A stretch of 12,253 bases of DNA from assembly GCA_937897535.1 (NCBI GenBank), contig CALCQB010000219.1, positions 1 through 12,253 on the forward strand. Reading direction: 5' to 3'. The notes beneath the pieces are model-generated. The model did not search any database and was not told the DNA's origin. It saw only the letters and a program-made list of their open reading frames with translations. This DNA comes from an uncultured Novosphingobium sp. (GTDB lineage: Bacteria; Pseudomonadota; Alphaproteobacteria; Sphingomonadales; Sphingomonadaceae). Of this stretch, positions 6,997 to 12,253 are shown piece after piece. How positions within the stretch are numbered: the stretch's first letter is position 1; each line of letters begins with the position of its first letter. The position numbers and the translations under genes were made by a program.

Positions 6997-7002
6997 CTTG
7001 GT

Positions 7003-9732
<2,730 letters not shown>

Positions 9733-9754
9733 GGGCAATTCCTGAATAATTTGA

Positions 9755-9783
9755 AGGATATGATATGGGATTGCGCGAGGCAA
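9755..9783 (-). promoter_or_regulatory. Possible secA promoter
   Basis: On the minus strand TTGCCT (9783-9778, 4 of 6 to -35) is followed after 17 bases by TATCCT (9760-9755, 4 of 6 to -10). The start would fall near 9748, giving a leader of only about 16 bases that still includes the AGGA ribosome site. The match is modest, and secA could instead be transcribed from upstream of the small exported gene. Confidence 0.35.
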
Positions 9784-9826
9784 AGCACCCCCGCGCGGCC
9801 GCCAGATGACGGGCAGTCAGGCCGGC

Positions 9827-10099
9827 TTATTCGCGGGCGCGATCCGGGCCGAGGTGAACCGTCAGTACCACCGGCGCGGTGAAGGCAGGCACCGGTTCAA
9901 TGACGGTCTGCGGCTGGGCAAAGCGCACGGCGGTGCGGAATGCGGCCGGGGCCTGAACCGCGGCAGTGGTCCGCGCAGCGGTCCGCTGGCCCAGCACCGA
10001 ACCGATCTCGGTATCTCCGCGCACCCGTGCCTCGGCAGGCGAAACCTGCGTGGCAAGCCCGGCAAACAGGGCAAGGAGGGCGAGGAAAATCCGGTTCAT
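9827..10099 (-). CDS. Small exported protein of unknown function, upstream of secA
   Basis: I do not recognise this 90-residue protein. It opens with a clear Sec signal peptide: MNR, a hydrophobic core IFLALLALFAGLA, and a likely signal peptidase I site after AEA (residue 24). The mature part of about 66 residues is rich in Ala, Thr, Arg and Pro, with no cysteine, and ends GPDRARE. The frame is open to ATG 10210, but the upstream residues overlap the divergent acyltransferase leader, and the signal peptide fixes the start at 10099, or at 10111 (MPPAMNR). No strong ribosome site is seen. It lies 94 bp before secA on the same strand. An exported short ORF directly before secA is the arrangement of SecM in gammaproteobacteria, but no known arrest motif is visible at this C-terminus. 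Confidence 0.6.
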   Translation of the reverse strand: MNRIFLALLALFAGLATQVSPAEARVRGDTEIGSVLGQRTAARTTAAVQAPAAFRTAVRFAQPQTVIEPVPAFTAPVVLTVHLGPDRARE

Positions 10100-10167
10100 T
10101 GCCGGGGGCATATAGGCATTGCGCAGCGCCGCGTCCAGTATCGCCGTCCGCCGGTTGATCTTTGTCG

Positions 10168-10192
10168 GCCTTGCTGTTGTAAGGAGCAAGGC
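10168..10192 (+). promoter_or_regulatory. Hairpin abutting the ribosome site of the acyltransferase gene
   Basis: GCCTTGCT (10168-10175) and AGCAAGGC (10185-10192) are a perfect 8-bp inverted repeat with a 9-base loop. The G-rich Shine-Dalgarno run AGGGGGG (10193-10199) begins at the next base, and the ATG is at 10209. It may be a 5'-UTR stem that influences ribosome access, or a protein operator. Confidence 0.5.
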
Positions 10193-10208
10193 AGGGGGGA
10201 ATTGGGAC

Positions 10209-11243
10209 ATGAGCGAACAGACGGCGGCACCGGCGCATTCACCCCGGATGTTCCAGCTCGACGGCTATCGCGGAATCGCCGCGTTCATGATCGTTTTCTA
10301 CCACCTGACGATCGTCTATCGCCTCGGCGGGCCGTTCGCGCGCGGCTACCTGTTCGTCGATCTGTTCTTCCTGCTGTCGGGTTTTGTCCTGGCCGTATCG
10401 ACCGAAAAGAAGCTCGCCAGCGGGATCGGTGCGCTTGAATTCACCAGGGCCCGGTTCGTGCGGTTGTGGCCGCTGGTCGCGGTTGGCGCGGGGGTAGCGG
10501 TGGTCCGCGCCTTCGTGATCGGAATGGCCGATCCGCTGACGCTGCTGTGGTGGCTGGCGCTCGACCTCGTGATGATCCCCAGCCTGGCCGGGGCTGGTCC
10601 ATTCTATCGCTACAACGGACCGCAGTGGACGCTGTTTTACGAGCTGCTGGCCAATTTCCTCCATGCGCTGCTGCTGAAGCGGGTCCCGACCGGGGCGATG
10701 CTCGCGCTGGCGCTCGGGCTGGGCGGCTGGCTGATCTACACCGTGCAACTGCACGGCTCCGACACGATGGGCGTGGATGCACCGACCTGGCGGACCTGGT
10801 GGTATGCCTTGCCGCGGGTCGGGTTCTCCTATGTCCTGGGGGTCTGGATCGGGCGCAAGTACCGCGAGGGTTTGCGCACCCCCAGCCTGCCATGGTGGCT
10901 GGCGCTGGCCCTGCCGGTCGCCGGGGTCATGGCGGTCCCCTATCTGCCGCTGGGCCGGGCGAACGGCGACCTGCTGTTCGTGATCGCCGTGCTGCCGCCG
11001 ACGCTGTGGCTGATCGCGATGGCACAACCTCCGCAAGCCTTGCGCGGGGCGATGGAGTGGCTCGGCACCTTCTCGTTGCCGCTATACTGCGTTCACCTGA
11101 CCGTGCTGGTGTGGATCAGCGAAGTGTTGGGGACGAGCTTTGCTGTCGGTGCAGGCGCGGTGCTGGCTGCTTGTGTACTGGCCTGGGTGTTCTCACGGCT
11201 GATATCGTTCGCGAGCAAGCCGACGATGGTGAAGCAAAGCTAG
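10209..11243 (+). CDS. Acyltransferase family 3 (OafA-like) membrane protein
   Basis: This 344-residue polytopic inner-membrane protein has about ten hydrophobic segments. The N-terminus carries the family signature: LDGYRGIAAFMIVFYHL with R21 and the likely catalytic H32, then FVDLFFLLSGFVLA and a basic RARFVRLWPL loop. Family members move acyl groups, often acetyl, from a cytosolic donor onto sugars or lipids in the envelope, such as O-antigen, exopolysaccharide or peptidoglycan. The substrate here cannot be told. No C-terminal SGNH domain is fused, so it is the short form. ATG 10209 has AGGGGGG ending 9 bases upstream; the upstream frame to 10119 lacks family similarity. It is transcribed away from the small exported gene, with a 109-bp shared upstream region. 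No intrinsic terminator on this strand was seen in the 60 bases after its stop. Confidence 0.9.
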   Translation: MSEQTAAPAHSPRMFQLDGYRGIAAFMIVFYHLTIVYRLGGPFARGYLFVDLFFLLSGFVLAVSTEKKLASGIGALEFTRARFVRLWPLVAVGAGVAVVRAFVIGMADPLTLLWWLALDLVMIPSLAGAGPFYRYNGPQWTLFYELLANFLHALLLKRVPTGAMLALALGLGGWLIYTVQLHGSDTMGVDAPTWRTWWYALPRVGFSYVLGVWIGRKYREGLRTPSLPWWLALALPVAGVMAVPYLPLGRANGDLLFVIAVLPPTLWLIAMAQPPQALRGAMEWLGTFSLPLYCVHLTVLVWISEVLGTSFAVGAGAVLAACVLAWVFSRLISFASKPTMVKQS

Positions 11244-11303
11244 CAGCACTCAAAACTCTTCCCCAGAGCGGCCAGTCCGGCGAACCTCAGCGCCACACGC
11301 TTC

Positions 11304-11340
11304 AAACAGAAAGCCGCGCCAACCCGGGGGCTGACGCGGC
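11304..11340 (-). terminator. Intrinsic terminator of the HU gene
   Basis: Read on the minus strand, GCCGCGTCAG (11340-11331) pairs with TTGGCGCGGC (11322-11313), a 10-bp stem with two G-U pairs and an 8-base loop. It is followed by TTTCTGTTT (11312-11304). The stem-plus-U-tract layout and its position 55 bases after the HU stop are those of a Rho-independent terminator. Confidence 0.8.
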
Positions 11341-11350
11341 AATTCTGCGA

Positions 11351-11376
11351 CCTGGCCGCGAGGCGTGCGGCCAAGG
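11351..11376 (-). other. Second hairpin between HU stop and its terminator
   Basis: TGGCCGC (11353-11359) and GCGGCCA (11367-11373) form a 7-bp perfect stem with a 7-base loop, extended by two more G-C pairs (11351-11352 with 11375-11376) past a single bulged base. No U-tract follows. It may protect the 3' end of the HU mRNA. Confidence 0.45.
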
Positions 11377-11394
11377 ACTTGGCTTGGCGCTGTC

Positions 11395-11667
11395 TTAGTT
11401 GACGGCGTCCTTGAGGCCCTTGCCGGCCTTGAACTTCGGCTGCGAAGAAGCCTTGATGCTCATCGGTTCACCGGTACGCGGGTTGCGGCCGGTCGAAGCC
11501 TTGCGCTTTGCCACCGAGAAGGTGCCGAAGCCGACGAGGCGAACTTCGTCGCCGCTCTTCAGCGCGCCGGAGATTGCATCGAAAACGCCTTCAACCGCCT
11601 TGGTTGCATCGCTCTTGGTCAGGCCGCTCGAATCGGCAACTGCGCTGATCAGATCGTTCTTGTTCAT
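11395..11667 (-). CDS. hup: HU family nucleoid DNA-binding protein
   Basis: This 90-residue protein is the normal length of HU. It starts MNKNDLISAVA (helices 1-2), has GFGTF at residues 46-50, the beta-arm GRNPRTGE at 60-67 with the DNA-intercalating P63, and ends in a basic KFKAGKGLKDAVN. HU dimers bind and bend DNA without strong sequence preference and compact the chromosome. The start at 11667 follows AGGGGG about 9 bases upstream. The gene stands alone: an intrinsic terminator lies downstream, a promoter candidate upstream, and the convergent acyltransferase gene ends 151 bp away. HU is favoured over IHF-alpha or IHF-beta because the arm and length fit HU and no IHF-specific N-terminal extension is present. 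Confidence 0.96.
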   Translation of the reverse strand: MNKNDLISAVADSSGLTKSDATKAVEGVFDAISGALKSGDEVRLVGFGTFSVAKRKASTGRNPRTGEPMSIKASSQPKFKAGKGLKDAVN

Positions 11668-11732
11668 ATCGGGAACCCCCTACCTTTCGTGTGTATCTAA
11701 ATCGCTTGTGATTCGCCTCAAAAGCTGGCCGG

Positions 11733-11761
11733 AATTGAGCGACTTTTGCCGGGGCTGTCAA
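11733..11761 (-). promoter_or_regulatory. Putative promoter of the HU gene
   Basis: A perfect -35 box TTGACA (11761-11756, minus strand) is followed after 17 bases by TCAATT (11738-11733, 3 of 6). The start near 11726 gives a leader of about 59 bases that includes the AGGGGG ribosome site. The rest of the 236-bp gap from 11668 to 11903 shows no gene. A second, weaker pair (TTGAGG, then TAGATA after 16 bases) lies nearer the gene. Confidence 0.5.
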
Positions 11762-11903
11762 AGCCAAACCGTTACGGAAACGCGCAATTATCCCCGATTC
11801 TCCGCCGTTTTCGACGAATTGAGGCCCGCCCGCGCCGCATCGCCCCAAATGCCGCGATGCAGCATGGAAATCAGGCCCGCGAATCGCTGCAACGCAGCAC
11901 TGC

Positions 11904-12180
11904 TTAATGTGCGGTGCTGGAGGCTCCGGCACCAGCTGACCCGGCCGCTCCGGGCTGGCTGGCGAGGTCATCGGCCTCGCTCCACTCGATCGCGACCAGC
12001 GGCTTCACCAGCGCCGCGGACAATGGATAGAGGAGCCGCCGATATCCCAATGGCGCAAGGATAGCCCATCACCAGCACGCTGAGGCCCGCAAAGATCGCG
12101 CGCTCAATGTCGAGATGTCCCGATTCGAATGAATAAGCCAGCCATCCGACGACCGAAAGCGCCGCGAGCAGTGTCTTCAT
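11904..12180 (-). pseudogene. Remnant resembling the CPx transmembrane segment of a heavy-metal P-type ATPase, with a frame change
   Basis: An intact frame of 70 residues runs from ATG 12180 to TGA 11968. Residues 5-60 resemble the membrane segment before the catalytic domain of P1B ATPases: a helix with GWLAY, then 26 residues on, SVLVMGYPCAIG, then PLSIVRGAGEAA. E. coli CopA has the same spacing and LIIACPCALG, then PMSIISGVGRAA. The first cysteine of the CPC metal motif is tyrosine here, and one residue is extra before the proline. After GEAA the frame goes to stop, but the +1 frame continues with LVAIEWSEADDLA, coding-like in third-position GC, to TAA at 11904. No DKTGT phosphorylation site or ATP-binding domain follows. 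I read it as a decayed fragment. An alternative is a small two-helix protein of about 91 residues with one extra base near the GGG at 12065-12067. Confidence 0.45.
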
Positions 12181-12253
12181 GCCGGTTGGACGCGCGGCAT
12201 CCCGGAAGGGTTGGAAACCTCAGTCCAGCGCGCCCGGATGCGTCCGCAGGAAC
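12177..12253 (-). CDS. C-terminal end of an unidentified gene, cut by the window edge
   Basis: Only 24 codons plus the stop TGA (12179-12177) are in the window. The end reads RWTEVSNPSGMPRVQPA. About 70% of its third positions are G or C, more than the two other frames. Its stop overlaps the ATG of the next ORF in the sequence ATGA, which would suggest translational coupling if both are real. The product cannot be named, and the short length makes the call uncertain. Confidence 0.3.
   Translation of the reverse strand, partial: SCGRIRARWTEVSNPSGMPRVQPA

Noticed and set aside
10466..11398. A 310-codon frame overlapping the acyltransferase gene in another frame
   Set aside because: The acyltransferase frame has the family motifs and membrane helices; this frame is Arg/Gly/Ala-rich with no signature.
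11886..11898. GCTGC-AAC-GCAGC hairpin after the right-edge ORF as a terminator
   Set aside because: A 5-bp stem with no U-tract is too weak to call.
11591..11971. A 126-codon minus-strand frame running into the HU gene
   Set aside because: It overlaps HU in a different frame, and its sequence is low-complexity and lacks a ribosome site.
11399..12064. A 221-codon plus-strand frame spanning the HU gene and its upstream gap
   Set aside because: It is antisense to HU and continues through the HU promoter region with no recognisable motif and poor codon bias.

Overview
The window looks like chromosomal DNA of a high-GC alphaproteobacterium, most likely a member of the Sphingomonadales. The grounds are strong G/C preference at third codon positions, the character of SecA, HU and NAD kinase, and a C-terminal serralysin-type RTX secretion domain. 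Genus assignment is not possible from the window alone.

Layout, left to right. (1) 1-1239, minus strand: the 5' part of a cyclic-di-GMP phosphodiesterase (degenerate GGDEF plus intact EAL) that runs off the left edge. (2) 1303-2082, plus: NAD kinase, divergent from the EAL gene. (3) 2155-2229: tRNA-Asn(GUU) with its own promoter. (4) 2230-2394: a leader region with a CRP-like palindrome, followed at 2395-5400 by a 1001-residue RTX protein with no recognisable enzyme domain. It appears to be a two-fold internal duplication and ends in a type I secretion signal domain. (5) 5471-6229, plus: an HD-domain metalloprotein whose stop codon overlaps tail-to-tail with a TauE/SafE (TSUP) permease at 6226-6963, minus. 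(6) 7003-9732, minus: secA, preceded on the same strand by a small exported protein (9827-10099). (7) 10209-11243, plus: a membrane acyltransferase-3 enzyme, divergent from that small gene. (8) 11395-11667, minus: the HU nucleoid protein with a good intrinsic terminator and promoter. (9) 11904-12253, minus: a short remnant resembling the CPx membrane segment of a heavy-metal P-type ATPase, out of frame at its end, preceded by the tail of an unknown gene at the right edge.

Most of the window is ordinary housekeeping DNA: NAD kinase, tRNA, SecA and HU. The accessory content is cell-surface or signalling related: EAL phosphodiesterase, secreted RTX protein and acyltransferase. No type I secretion genes for the RTX protein lie in the window, and no insertion sequence, CRISPR array or phage gene was seen. 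The most useful leads are the duplicated RTX protein with its upstream CRP-like site, the ATPase remnant at the right edge, and the exported small ORF placed before secA, which resembles a secretion-monitor arrangement. No clearly new multi-gene system is visible.
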